Source: JAJVHZ01 sp041395385
GTDB lineage: Bacteria > Pseudomonadota > Gammaproteobacteria > JAJPIJ01
NCBI GenBank assembly: GCA_041395385.1
Contig: JAWLAN010000015.1
Location: forward strand, 71,957 to 135,956
DNA length: 64,000 nucleotides
Direction: 5' to 3'
Shown here piece by piece: positions 41,269-49,854 of this stretch; the first letter of the stretch is position 1, and each line of letters starts with the position of its first letter. The notes beneath the pieces are model-generated. The model was not told the origin of the DNA and ran no database searches. It was given only the letters and a program-made list of their open reading frames with translations. The position numbers and the translations under genes are program-made.

Positions 41269-41285
41269 AACTAAAGATTTTAGTT
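41269..41285. promoter_or_regulatory. Dyad AACTAAA-GAT-TTTAGTT upstream of the small gene
   Basis: A perfect 7-bp inverted repeat with a 3-base spacer sits in an AT-rich patch within the gap 41121-41395 between rep and the 88-residue gene. It could be an operator. A second repeat, CACACA (41160-41165) / TGTGTG (41172-41177), is closer to the ATG. No clear -10/-35 pair was found. The gap holds no other supported gene. Confidence 0.4.
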
Positions 41286-41395
41286 AAAGTGAAATATCAA
41301 GAAAGGTGCGGCGTGCGCCGCACCGGCGGCCGTGCTGCGCACGACGGCTATGTCGGGGCCAGACGACAGGTGGCGCCTGCCGCCCGGGGTGGCGC

Positions 41396-43366
41396 CTAAC
41401 GCACCATACCCTTCAGCGACGCCAACACCCGTCGGCCCTCCTCGGGGGAGGCCTGAGATTGGCCATCGACCCCGATCCAATCAAGGTCGTCTGGCGGTAA
41501 CTCGCTGATAAATCGGCTTATCTGGCACTCCCGCACCTCTCCGTAACGGCGCCGGGAACCTGCCCAGGTAAAGGTCAAGGTCGACTTCGCCCGCGTAATG
41601 CCGACGTAGGCGAGCCGCCGCTCCTCCTCGATATCGCCCGCCTCCCGGCTGGTGCGGTGCGGCAGAAGTTCCTCCTCCGCGCCGACGAGGTAGACGTGCC
41701 GGAACTCCAGGCCCTTGGCAGCATGCAGTGTCATCAGGCGCACCCGGTTGGACTGCTCGTCGGCGTCGCGGTCGGCCAGAGCTTCCATCACGGTGAGCTG
41801 GTTGAGGATCTCCGGCAGAGGCCGATCCCCGCTCGGTGAGGACGACAGGCGGGCCATCCATGCCAGGAGCTCCTCGACATTGCCGTAGCGCCGCTCGGCC
41901 TCCGCGGGGGTGCCGGCCTGCGACTCCAGCCATCGACGATAGGCGATGGTCTCGACGATCTCCTTCAGCAGGGGCACGGCAGGTTCGCCCTCCGCCCGTT
42001 CGGACCACCTCGACACCTGTGCCGCGAAATCCCGCACCCGCGCGCGGACGCGCTCGCCGAGGGTGCTCAGCAGATCCTCCTCCCAACAGGCATCGAACAG
42101 GCTCGCGTCGCGCCTCCTCGCGTACGCGGCCAGCTTCTCCACGGTCGCCGGTCCGATCTCCCGGCGAGGGGTGTTGACGATGCGCAGGAATGCGCCATCG
42201 TCCGTCGGGTTGGCCAGCAATCGCATATACGCGAGCAGGTCGCGCACCTCACCGTAGTCGAAGAAGGAAGTTGCGCCGCTCACGGCGTATGGCACGCCGT
42301 GTTCCCTCAGCGCCTGCTCGAATGGCCGGGACTGGTGGTTGCCGCGGTAGAGAATCGCATAATCGCCGTACTCGGCTCGCGACATCAGGCGGTGATGCAA
42401 TATCTGCGCGATCACCCTGCGGGCCTCGTCGTTCTCGTCATGCGCGCGGATTACCCGGATGGGATCACCGACGCCGAGGTCGCTCCACAGGTGCTTCTCG
42501 TAGACATGCGGATTCTGCCTGATCAGGTGATTGGCGGCCTTGAGGATGCGGCGCGTGGAGCGATAGTTCTGCTCGAGCTTTATCACCTCCAGCGCCGGGT
42601 AATCCCGGCCGAGCAGCTGGATATTCTTCGGCTGCGCGCCACGCCACGCATAGATCGACTGGTCGTCGTCGCCGACCACCGTGAACCGCGCCCTGGATCC
42701 CACCAGCAGTTTCATCAAGCCGTACTGCGCGCCGTTGGTGTCCTGATACTCATCCACGAGCAGGTATCTCACCCGGTCCTGCCAGCGCGCGCGAACCTCG
42801 CCGTCGCCAGCCAGCAACCGCGCCGGCAACGCGATGAGGTCGTCCAGGTCTACCGCATTGCGCGCGCGCATCTGACGCTCGCACTCATTAAGCAGCGCCT
42901 GTATCTCCCCCGGCGGAGGCGCCTGCGCTTCCCCCCCGTTCTTGCAGCGGGAGATCTGCTGTTGCGCCGCCGGCACGCGCGGGTCGCTCGCGTCGCAGCC
43001 CAGGATCTCCGCGAGCAGCTGGCAGACATCCTGGCCGTCGTAGACGGTAAAGCGCGGCCGGTATCCGAGGCGCGCGATCTCCTCCCGCAGGATGGCCAGG
43101 CCGAGCGCATGGAAAGTCGACACCCTCAATGCCGAGAGGTCGCGTCCCTTGATGCGCTTGCCAACGCGATCGCGCATCTCGCGCGCCGCCTTGTTGGTGA
43201 ACGTGACCGCCACGATCTGCGCCGGATCGAGCGCACCGCGCTCCAGCAAGTGAGCGATTTTCTCGGTGATCACGCTGGTCTTGCCGCTGCCGGCGCCGGC
43301 CAGGACCATCAGCGGCTTGTCCAGGCAGCGCACCGCGGCACGCTGCGCGGCGTTCAACTCGCGCAC
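41396..43366 (-). CDS. rep: ATP-dependent DNA helicase Rep
   Basis: The 656-residue superfamily 1A helicase assists replication past obstacles. It has Walker A AGAGSGKT (residues 23-30), FTNKAAREM, YLLVDEYQDTN, VVGDDDQSIYAWRGA, KLEQNYRS, and LMTLHAAKGLEF and YVGITRA at the end. The text matches E. coli Rep (673 aa) closely, better than UvrD. The start is the GTG at 43366 (RELNAAQRAAV); the frame to 43774 crosses the downstream crp-like gene and is rejected. A C-terminal extension after the helicase is short. Confidence 0.95.
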   Translation of the reverse strand: MRELNAAQRAAVRCLDKPLMVLAGAGSGKTSVITEKIAHLLERGALDPAQIVAVTFTNKAAREMRDRVGKRIKGRDLSALRVSTFHALGLAILREEIARLGYRPRFTVYDGQDVCQLLAEILGCDASDPRVPAAQQQISRCKNGGEAQAPPPGEIQALLNECERQMRARNAVDLDDLIALPARLLAGDGEVRARWQDRVRYLLVDEYQDTNGAQYGLMKLLVGSRARFTVVGDDDQSIYAWRGAQPKNIQLLGRDYPALEVIKLEQNYRSTRRILKAANHLIRQNPHVYEKHLWSDLGVGDPIRVIRAHDENDEARRVIAQILHHRLMSRAEYGDYAILYRGNHQSRPFEQALREHGVPYAVSGATSFFDYGEVRDLLAYMRLLANPTDDGAFLRIVNTPRREIGPATVEKLAAYARRRDASLFDACWEEDLLSTLGERVRARVRDFAAQVSRWSERAEGEPAVPLLKEIVETIAYRRWLESQAGTPAEAERRYGNVEELLAWMARLSSSPSGDRPLPEILNQLTVMEALADRDADEQSNRVRLMTLHAAKGLEFRHVYLVGAEEELLPHRTSREAGDIEEERRLAYVGITRAKSTLTFTWAGSRRRYGEVRECQISRFISELPPDDLDWIGVDGQSQASPEEGRRVLASLKGMVR

Positions 43367-43440
43367 GGGGGAACTCGACGTTGAGATAGAGGGGCAGATC
43401 GGATTATAGCGCCCGCCTGAGGTCGCCCGTAGGCTTGACT

Positions 43441-43965
43441 TCAGGTCGGGGTGTCGATCGCAGGGAAGTCGTAAATATCTCCCGCCATCCAATGCCTGGC
43501 GGCGGCATCGGGAGCGACGAGCGTCTTGAACAGCTGAGTGTCGGAGTCCCTGAGTCGCCGGCTGACTTCCCTGGCCAGATTCATGAGCAATATGGTGTAC
43601 TGCTGGCGATCCATCTTGTAGATCTCGTACATGTTCGTGGTCGAGATCTCGATTGCGGTGCAGTCCTGGCGCGCGATCGCCGAGCCGCTGCGCGGTCCGA
43701 GATCGAGAAGCGTAAGTATGCCGAAGCAGTCGCCGATCGCGATCTTGCGCAGGAAGTACATCTGGTCCTTCCACCGCTTGACGATATCGACTTCACCGCG
43801 CTCCAGCACGAACACGGAGTCACCCGGATCATTCTCGCGGAAGAAATACGCACCGGCGGGCTGGGCGACGATACGGGTGAATCTGAGCAGGTAGCTCAGG
43901 ACATCCTCGTTGATGCCGCCGAAAATCGGCATCCCCTGCAGTAACTGCAGTTGCGTCGCGGTCAT
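43441..43965 (-). CDS. Cyclic-nucleotide-fold protein, cassette degenerate
   Basis: The 174-residue protein starts at ATG 43965 and contains one cNMP-binding beta-roll (LQGMPIFGGINEDVLSYLLR ... SGSAIARQDCTAIEIS). The phosphate-binding cassette, normally FGE-x-A-L...R-x-A, reads GDCFGILTLLDLGPRSGSAIA, so the usual Glu is absent while an Arg is retained; true nucleotide binding is doubtful. No DNA-binding domain follows. It is upstream of rep on the same strand, about 75 bp away. Confidence 0.75.
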   Translation of the reverse strand: MTATQLQLLQGMPIFGGINEDVLSYLLRFTRIVAQPAGAYFFRENDPGDSVFVLERGEVDIVKRWKDQMYFLRKIAIGDCFGILTLLDLGPRSGSAIARQDCTAIEISTTNMYEIYKMDRQQYTILLMNLAREVSRRLRDSDTQLFKTLVAPDAAARHWMAGDIYDFPAIDTPT

Positions 43966-44077
43966 CGTCGGCTGTCGCGCTGCGTACCGGGCGAGAACAA
44001 TAACCGCGGGGTCAGCAAAACACAACCCGCGCGGACCGGAGCGGTCCGCGCGGCTGCCCTGAACCGCGAATCGTTAC

Positions 44078-44509
44078 TCAGTCGTCCCGCTTGACGAAGG
44101 TGCGGCTGCCGCCGCGGCGATCGTCATGACCGCGATCGCGATGGTATCGGTCACCGCCATCCCGCCAGCGATGGCGATAATCGTCACGCCGGCCCTGATG
44201 ATGCGGCTGACGGCGATCGAAGTGCCCGTGGCGCGGCTTGTAATAGTGATGGCGGTGCTGCGGCGTGTAATGATGATAGTAGTGCCGCGGCGTGTAGTAG
44301 TGATAGTAATGCCTGACGGGCGGCGGGTAGACCGGCACCGCGTGGACCACGGCCGGGTAGGGGTACGAATAGTAGCGAGTCGCCGGAAATCCGCTGCTGA
44401 AGCCGAAATTGAAGTACACGTTGTCCCGAGCTGAGCTCGTGGACGGCAGCAGCGTCGCCAGCACCGTCGCAATGCAAACCAGCATTCTGTTCAGGGCGCG
44501 CATGAGCAT
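44078..44509 (-). CDS. Exported His/Tyr-rich protein
   Basis: The 143-residue protein has a signal peptide (MLVCIATVLATLLPSTSSA, cleavage near residue 27) and a mature part dominated by Tyr, His, Arg and Pro, in HYYHYYTP and HRHHYYKPRHGH-like repeats, then an Arg/Asp/Gly tail. I know no defined family; metal binding or mineral/heme contact is only a guess. The start at 44509 or the Met at 44503 are both plausible. It lies 81 bp from the FecR-like gene on the same strand. Confidence 0.6.
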   Translation of the reverse strand: MLMRALNRMLVCIATVLATLLPSTSSARDNVYFNFGFSSGFPATRYYSYPYPAVVHAVPVYPPPVRHYYHYYTPRHYYHHYTPQHRHHYYKPRHGHFDRRQPHHQGRRDDYRHRWRDGGDRYHRDRGHDDRRGGSRTFVKRDD

Positions 44510-44590
44510 TACCTCGCTTTCGCAGGATTGCCAATCGCGCTCGACTCTAGGACCGATGCGCTGAACTACCGCTGAATTGGCGCGCTCGTT

Positions 44591-45322
44591 CTAGTAGGTA
44601 TTGCGACGCGGACGGCCGTAGGCGTCGCCGGGCAACCTGAACGGCGTGGTCCGGCCGACGAGAGCCTCCAGCAGCTCCAGTTCCTCGTCGGTGTGATCCT
44701 TGAACGGCGCGGGTTCGATGAATTTGCCGCTGCTGCCGGCGGCGAGCACGTAACGCGGCGCGTCGTGGTGGGAGGCCTTGATGATCTCGCTACTTTGCGG
44801 ATCGCCGACAGCCGAGATCTCCGTGGTGCCGTAACAAGTGCACACGTAGCTGCGTTCCGGCTGCGAGTCGACATACAGGCCCGTGCCGCGTATCCCGATC
44901 GTCGCGGTCACGGTCTCGACACGGTGCACGCCCCTGCCAAAGACCGACAGCAGCCGCCCGGTAACGAGTCGCAAGGTCCCCACCGCAAACTGCTCGGCGC
45001 CGGCGGCGATCATCTCCAGCCGGCTCTGACCCCGCAACAGGAAGGCGTCCTTGCCGACGACGAACGCCAGTCTGCCGTCGTCATCGGTCTCCACCAGGTC
45101 GCTTGCGCGGATCAACGTCGCGGCATCGAGCGGTCGTCCATTGACGCGCACCCCGCCGGAATAGGCGTGCACCGACCGTCCTGGCGGGAGAGGCCTCGGT
45201 ACGGTGCCGAGCAGACCCGCCGCCGCGTCCGACGGGCGGCCCAGCATGTATGCGCCTGCCGCGAGCAGGGCGATCAGAAACTGACGGCGTGGGTCGTCCA
45301 CCTCCCGTACCCGTGCACTCAT
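44591..45322 (-). CDS. Tat-exported FecR-domain protein
   Basis: The 243-residue protein has a twin-arginine signal (DDPRRQFLIALLAAGAYMLG) and a FecR-like beta domain (VHAYSGGVRVNGRPLDAATLI, RLVTGRLLSVFGRG, TATIGIRGTGLYVD). It is most like FecR domain proteins that act in the periplasm. The C-terminal part (about 180-243) is not recognised. It is divergent from the beta-barrel gene across 114 bp. Confidence 0.75.
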   Translation of the reverse strand: MSARVREVDDPRRQFLIALLAAGAYMLGRPSDAAAGLLGTVPRPLPPGRSVHAYSGGVRVNGRPLDAATLIRASDLVETDDDGRLAFVVGKDAFLLRGQSRLEMIAAGAEQFAVGTLRLVTGRLLSVFGRGVHRVETVTATIGIRGTGLYVDSQPERSYVCTCYGTTEISAVGDPQSSEIIKASHHDAPRYVLAAGSSGKFIEPAPFKDHTDEELELLEALVGRTTPFRLPGDAYGRPRRNTY

Positions 45323-45436
45323 AATCGTTCCCCCCTAGATTCGCACTGCCGAACGCCGCGAGTCCAACGATAGCAGCAGCGCGGCCGGTTTGCATCGGCT
45401 TGTTTGTTGCCGACGGCGGATTCACAATGAGGCGTC

Positions 45437-46363
45437 ATGACAACCGGCACCTTTACTACCCGTCCACGCCGCCCCGCGACGGCAATGGTCTTGTTCATCC
45501 TGGCGTTCCTCGGGGCGGGCAGAGACGCCGCTGGGCAGAGTCACTATTTCGACGTCTCGCTGGATTACCTGCATGACGACAACATCGGGCGCGCGGAGTT
45601 CGACCGCGACATACTTGAAGACAATATCGTCATCTTGTCGGGTTCGCTCAACATGCCGCAGGTGCTCGACAGCCGTGCCGGCCTGCTGCATTCACTGCGG
45701 CTCGAGTATGCCGCGCATACCGAGTGGGAGGACCTGAGTGCGCTGACCGCGAGTGCGACCAGCACGTTCCGGTATCAGCCGGGCGCCTCCTTTTCGGCGC
45801 CGTGGTACGAGGCTCAGCTGGTTGCGGCCCTGCTGCAGCACCGCGACAGCGATATTCGCGACGGCGCGCAGGTGCGCCTCAATCTCGCGGTCGGCAGCAA
45901 TTTCACCGACCGGCTCGTCGGAAGAATTGGCTACCGCTATGAGCTGCGCCGGGCCTGGGAGGAGGATGTCTTCGATCTGGACAATCACCGTTTCTCCGGC
46001 AACCTCGACTATGACGTCAGCGAAAGGGTGACCTTGTACGGAACGCTTGGCTGGCAGACGGGGGAGGTCGTATCGACGGCGACACCCCGGCCACAGGTTC
46101 TGAACGCCGCCGAGACGTGGCGCCTCGACGAGGCGCTCAGCGAGCGCCCCGCCGCAGCGGTCCCCGTCGGCGGCTTCTATCCGGGCGATCGGTACGCCTA
46201 CCGGATAGACGCCGACACCCTCACGGGCGAGCTGGGAATCAACCTCGCCCTGTCGCAGAAGCTGGCCTTGGACCTCTCTGCTCTTCATTTCCGGGCATAC
46301 GGCGAGGGCGACAACGACTACGACGGCCTGCTGCTGCGGGCCGGCCTTTTATACAGGTTCTAA
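45437..46363 (+). CDS. Outer-membrane beta-barrel protein
   Basis: The 308-residue protein has a signal peptide (AMVLFILAFLGAGRDAAG, cleavage near 33) and a mature chain of amphipathic beta strands with alternating hydrophobic and polar residues, for example LHSLRLEYAAHTEWE, VRLNLAVGSNFTDRLVGRIG and LLLRAGLLYRF. The terminal aromatic F fits an outer-membrane barrel. The repeated DxDN-like turns are notable. The function is unknown; it is divergent from a Tat-FecR gene and followed after 4 bp by a small membrane protein. Confidence 0.75.
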   Translation: MTTGTFTTRPRRPATAMVLFILAFLGAGRDAAGQSHYFDVSLDYLHDDNIGRAEFDRDILEDNIVILSGSLNMPQVLDSRAGLLHSLRLEYAAHTEWEDLSALTASATSTFRYQPGASFSAPWYEAQLVAALLQHRDSDIRDGAQVRLNLAVGSNFTDRLVGRIGYRYELRRAWEEDVFDLDNHRFSGNLDYDVSERVTLYGTLGWQTGEVVSTATPRPQVLNAAETWRLDEALSERPAAAVPVGGFYPGDRYAYRIDADTLTGELGINLALSQKLALDLSALHFRAYGEGDNDYDGLLLRAGLLYRF

Positions 46364-46366
46364 CCC

Positions 46367-46597
46367 ATGGTGCAGCTCGCCCCGCGCGCGGTGCTTCAGT
46401 TCGCCTCGGGATTGCGATTTCCGCAGCTGTTCCTGCTGGCGCTGGGCCTTTTCGTCGTCGACGTCCTCGTCCCCGACTTCATCCCGTTTGCCGACGAGAT
46501 CATCCTCGGCCTGGTAACGCTGATCGCCGCCAGCCTGCGCAAGCAATCAGCGCCACCGCAAGGGCGGGTCTTCGACAACGAGGGCAGTCCGCGATAG
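46367..46597 (+). CDS. Small inner-membrane protein
   Basis: The 76-residue protein has two short hydrophobic segments (FPQLFLLALGLFVVDVLV and IILGLVTLIAASLRK). It resembles small DUF6116-type proteins to my recollection, with no assigned function. It begins 4 bp after the beta-barrel gene and is probably expressed with it. Confidence 0.65.
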   Translation: MVQLAPRAVLQFASGLRFPQLFLLALGLFVVDVLVPDFIPFADEIILGLVTLIAASLRKQSAPPQGRVFDNEGSPR

Positions 46598-46682
46598 TTG
46601 TCGCGCAGGGAGGGAATTGCCGGCGGCCGCGGTTCTTGCGCCGCGGAATTCGCGGCGCGCCCTGAAGCGCGCGACCCGCGTT

Positions 46683-47960
46683 TCAGGCCGCTTCGTAGAC
46701 GATGACCCCGCCGAGCAGCGTGTAACACACGCGACCGCGCATCGTCTGGCCCAGGAATGGCGAGTTCTTGCCATGGCTCAGCAGGCCGTCCTCGGTCAGC
46801 ACCCACTGGACGTTGGCATCGAACACGCACACGTCAGCGGGCGCGTGCTCGCTCAGAGTGCCGGCCTCGAGGCCGAGTATCTCCGCCGGCGCGGTGGTCA
46901 TCGAGGCGATCGCGGCCGGCATGTCCAGCACGCCCTCGGAGACCAGGCGCAGCGCCAGCGGAAGCCAGGTCTCCAGTGCCGACACGCCCGGCTCCGTGGC
47001 ATCGAACGGGAGCTTCTTCGCGTCCCGATCCTGCGGTTGATGATCGCAGCACATGGCCGTCACCACGCCCTTGCGGAGCGCCTTGCGCAGGCCGTCGCGG
47101 TCCCGTCGGCCGCGCAGCGGCGGTCGGACGTGACACAGACTGTTGTAGCCGACGACATCCTCATCGATGAGATGCAGATGCTGGACGCTCACATCGGCGG
47201 TGACCGGCAGACCGCGGCGCCTCGCCTCGGCGACCATGGCGACGGAGCGTGAGGTCGACAGCCGGCAGAAGTGCGCCCGCACCCCGGTCTGCTCGATGAG
47301 CAACAGGTCGCGGGCGACCGAGATGGTCTCCGCGGTTTCCGGGATCCCGGGCAGGCCCATGCGGGTGCTCGTCGCGCCCTCGTGCACGTGGCCCTGCGCG
47401 GCCAGCCATGGGTCTTCGGCGTGCAGGAAAACGGTCATCCCGATGGTGGCGGCATACTCCATCGCCCGGCGCATCACCTCGGTATTCGGGATCGGCACGC
47501 GTGCGTTGCTGACCCCAACGCACCCCACCTGTCGCAGCCCCCCCATGCCGGCCAGCAGCTCTCCCTTCAGCTCCCGCGTCAATGCGCCCAGGCATACCAC
47601 CCGCGTCCTGCCACTGGCGGTGGCACGCTGATGTATCAGCTCGACGACCGCGGGCGTGTCGATGACCGGCAGGGTGTCCGGCGGGCAACACAGGGTGGTG
47701 ACCCCGCCGGCGGCGGCGGCGCGCGTCTCACTGGCGATCGTGCCCTTGTGCGTATATCCGGGCTCCCCCAGGCGGGCGCTGAGCTCGACCAGGCCGGGGA
47801 TGACGTGCAGTCCCCGGGCATTGATCGTCCGCTCGGCCTTGTAGCCCTTCGGCGCGCGGCCGAGCGCCGCGATCCGCCCTCCATCGACGAAAACGTCCAC
47901 CACCGCGTCGATGTTGTTGGCGGGATCGATGACGTGGCCGCCGCTGATCGCTATGCGCAT
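46683..47960 (-). CDS. Dihydroorotase-like protein PyrC' (catalytically degenerate)
   Basis: The 425-residue amidohydrolase-fold protein starts at ATG 47960 (MRIAISGGHVIDPANN). It lacks the metal ligands: the usual DxHxH segment reads PGLVELSARLGEPG at residues 55-68, and the later HxxH reads AHFCRLST, with Arg in place of the second His. The lysine-bearing region is also altered. Such PyrC-like proteins (PyrX in Pseudomonas) do not catalyse the reaction but are needed to assemble aspartate transcarbamylase. The 10-bp gap to pyrB fits this role. An active pyrC must be elsewhere. Confidence 0.9.
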   Translation of the reverse strand: MRIAISGGHVIDPANNIDAVVDVFVDGGRIAALGRAPKGYKAERTINARGLHVIPGLVELSARLGEPGYTHKGTIASETRAAAAGGVTTLCCPPDTLPVIDTPAVVELIHQRATASGRTRVVCLGALTRELKGELLAGMGGLRQVGCVGVSNARVPIPNTEVMRRAMEYAATIGMTVFLHAEDPWLAAQGHVHEGATSTRMGLPGIPETAETISVARDLLLIEQTGVRAHFCRLSTSRSVAMVAEARRRGLPVTADVSVQHLHLIDEDVVGYNSLCHVRPPLRGRRDRDGLRKALRKGVVTAMCCDHQPQDRDAKKLPFDATEPGVSALETWLPLALRLVSEGVLDMPAAIASMTTAPAEILGLEAGTLSEHAPADVCVFDANVQWVLTEDGLLSHGKNSPFLGQTMRGRVCYTLLGGVIVYEAA

Positions 47961-47970
47961 AGGCTCCGCC

Positions 47971-48936
47971 TCATTCCGTCTGGCTGCCGGCACAGAGAGC
48001 CATCACCGCCATGCGCACGGCGATGCCATGGCTGACCTGCTGCAGGATCACGGAACGACTGCCGTCGGCCACGGCCGAATCGATCTCCACACCGCGATTG
48101 ATCGGACCCGGGTGCATGACGATCACGTCCGGATTGGCCACGCGCAGGCGCTGCTCGGTCAGCCCGTAAAGCCGGAAATACTCCGAGGTGCTAGGCAGCA
48201 GTGCGCCGCGCATCCGCTCCTGCTGCAGTCGCAGCATGATCACCACGTCGACGTCACGAAGCCCGGCTTCCAGATCCTGGAATACGCGCACGCCCATGGT
48301 CTCGATGCCCGTCGGTATGAGCGTATGCGGACCGACCACGCGGACATCGGGAACCCCGAGGATGCGCAAGGCGTGGATATTGGAGCGCGCGACCCGGGAA
48401 TGCAGGATGTCGCCGACGATCGCGACGGAGAGCCTTCGGAAATCGTGCTTGTGCTGGCGTATCGTGAAGGCATCCAGCATCGCCTGCGTCGGATGCGCGT
48501 GGCGCCCGTCGCCGCCGTTGATGACGCTGATATGCGGGGCGACGTGGCTGGCGATGAAGTGCGCCGCGCCGCTCAGATTGTGTCGCACTACGAACATGTC
48601 GCAGTGCATCGCCTCGAGGTTGCGCAGGGTGTCGAGCAGCGATTCGCCCTTCTTCGCGGAGGAGGCGTCGATATTCAGGCTCAGTACGTCCGCGGACAAG
48701 CGGTTGGCCGCGAGCTCGAAGGTCGTGCGCGTGCGAGTGCTCGGCTCGAAGAACAGGTTGATGACCGTCTTGCCGCGCAGGAGTGGAACCTTCTTGACGG
48801 CACGACCGCCGCCGAGTCCGGCGAAGCCCTCGGCGCGATCGAGTATGTCGATCAACAGCTGGCGGGGAAGCCCTTCGACGGTAATGAAATGCTGCAGGCG
48901 GCCATGTTCGTTGATCTGTAGGTCACGTGCCGTCAT
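47971..48936 (-). CDS. pyrB: Aspartate carbamoyltransferase catalytic subunit
   Basis: The 321-residue enzyme makes N-carbamoylaspartate. It has the carbamoyl-phosphate motif FFEPSTRTRTTFELAA (about residues 63-78), the HPTQAMLD segment and the MHPGPINRGVEI end. It overlaps pyrR by 4 bp and is followed by PyrC', as in Pseudomonas. The regulatory PyrI subunit is not seen in the window. Confidence 0.97.
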   Translation of the reverse strand: MTARDLQINEHGRLQHFITVEGLPRQLLIDILDRAEGFAGLGGGRAVKKVPLLRGKTVINLFFEPSTRTRTTFELAANRLSADVLSLNIDASSAKKGESLLDTLRNLEAMHCDMFVVRHNLSGAAHFIASHVAPHISVINGGDGRHAHPTQAMLDAFTIRQHKHDFRRLSVAIVGDILHSRVARSNIHALRILGVPDVRVVGPHTLIPTGIETMGVRVFQDLEAGLRDVDVVIMLRLQQERMRGALLPSTSEYFRLYGLTEQRLRVANPDVIVMHPGPINRGVEIDSAVADGSRSVILQQVSHGIAVRMAVMALCAGSQTE

Positions 48937-49457
48937 GCAGACTTCTGCAGCTTGAGTGCGAGCGGTTCAGGTCCGGTGAGTTTAACATGCTCGCCGGGGG
49001 CGAGCGTCATCACGGTGCCCACGACGTTGGCCTCGATGGGCAACTCCCGACCGCCCCTGTCGACGAGGACGACGAGCGCGACGCTGGCCGGCCGGCCGTA
49101 GTCGAAGATCTCGTTCAGGGCCGCGCGCACTGTGCGGCCGGTGTAGAGTATGTCGTCGATAAGCACGACGTGGCGATTCTCCACGTCGAAGGGCAGATCC
49201 GACGGCTCCACCGTGGGGTGCAGACCCTTGCGCGCGAAATCGTCCCGATGATAGGCGATATTCAATCCGCCCACGGGCTCAGTAGGCTTGAGTCGCTTGT
49301 GCAGCTCCTCGGCTATCCACACCCCGCCGGTGCGTATGCCTATGAGCACGAACTCCTCGCGGCCGAGCTCTCGCAGGCAGGCGCCGAGCCGGTCGGCCAC
49401 ATCGTCCAGCAGGACCGGAATGTCGACGGCCGCTTTCCTACGCGGGGCGGTTTTCAT
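48933..49457 (-). CDS. pyrR: PyrR-like phosphoribosyltransferase / regulator
   Basis: The 174-residue protein of the PyrR family carries the PRPP motif VVLIDDILYTGRTVRAALNE and RTGGVWIAEEL. In many bacteria PyrR binds uridine nucleotides and regulates pyr expression and has weak UPRTase activity. No terminator/attenuator leader is seen upstream, so regulation by this protein here is inferred only. It overlaps ruvX by 20 bp. Confidence 0.93.
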   Translation of the reverse strand: MKTAPRRKAAVDIPVLLDDVADRLGACLRELGREEFVLIGIRTGGVWIAEELHKRLKPTEPVGGLNIAYHRDDFARKGLHPTVEPSDLPFDVENRHVVLIDDILYTGRTVRAALNEIFDYGRPASVALVVLVDRGGRELPIEANVVGTVMTLAPGEHVKLTGPEPLALKLQKSA

Positions 49458-49854
49458 TCAGCCACGTCTCCAGTATGACCTGCGCGGCCAGCGCATCGAC
49501 CGCCTGTCCGTCGGTCCCCGCGCGCGCGCGCGCCTCGTGCGATGACAGCCGCTCGTTGATCGTCTGCACCGGGACCCGGTAAAGCTCGCGCAACTGATTG
49601 CAGAACCGCTCGATTCGCGATGCCAGCGGATGCGGCGTCTCGTCGGCATGCGACGGCAGTCCGACGACCATGAGCTCCGGCGCGTACTGCTGAACGAGCC
49701 GTGAGAGCGCCTCCCACTCCGGTCGGCCGTCACGCACCGCGATGATAGCAAGCGGCGAGGCGGAGCGGGTGATCGTCTGACCGACCGCCACACCGATGCG
49801 CCGCTCGCCATAGTCGAAGGCCATGAGGGTGACCGCTGGGTCGCCCCGGCTCAT
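49438..49854 (-). CDS. ruvX: Holliday junction resolvase-like RuvX (YqgF)
   Basis: The 138-residue RNase H-like nuclease starts at ATG 49854. The first Asp is in LMAFDYGERRIGVAVG, with VVGLPSHADET, TINERLSSHEAR and DALAAQVILETWL following the family. YqgF acts in 16S rRNA processing and DNA resolution. The stop of algH (49851) overlaps its start by 4 bp; the longer frame up to 50019 is inside algH. Confidence 0.95.
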   Translation of the reverse strand: MSRGDPAVTLMAFDYGERRIGVAVGQTITRSASPLAIIAVRDGRPEWEALSRLVQQYAPELMVVGLPSHADETPHPLASRIERFCNQLRELYRVPVQTINERLSSHEARARAGTDGQAVDALAAQVILETWLNENRPA

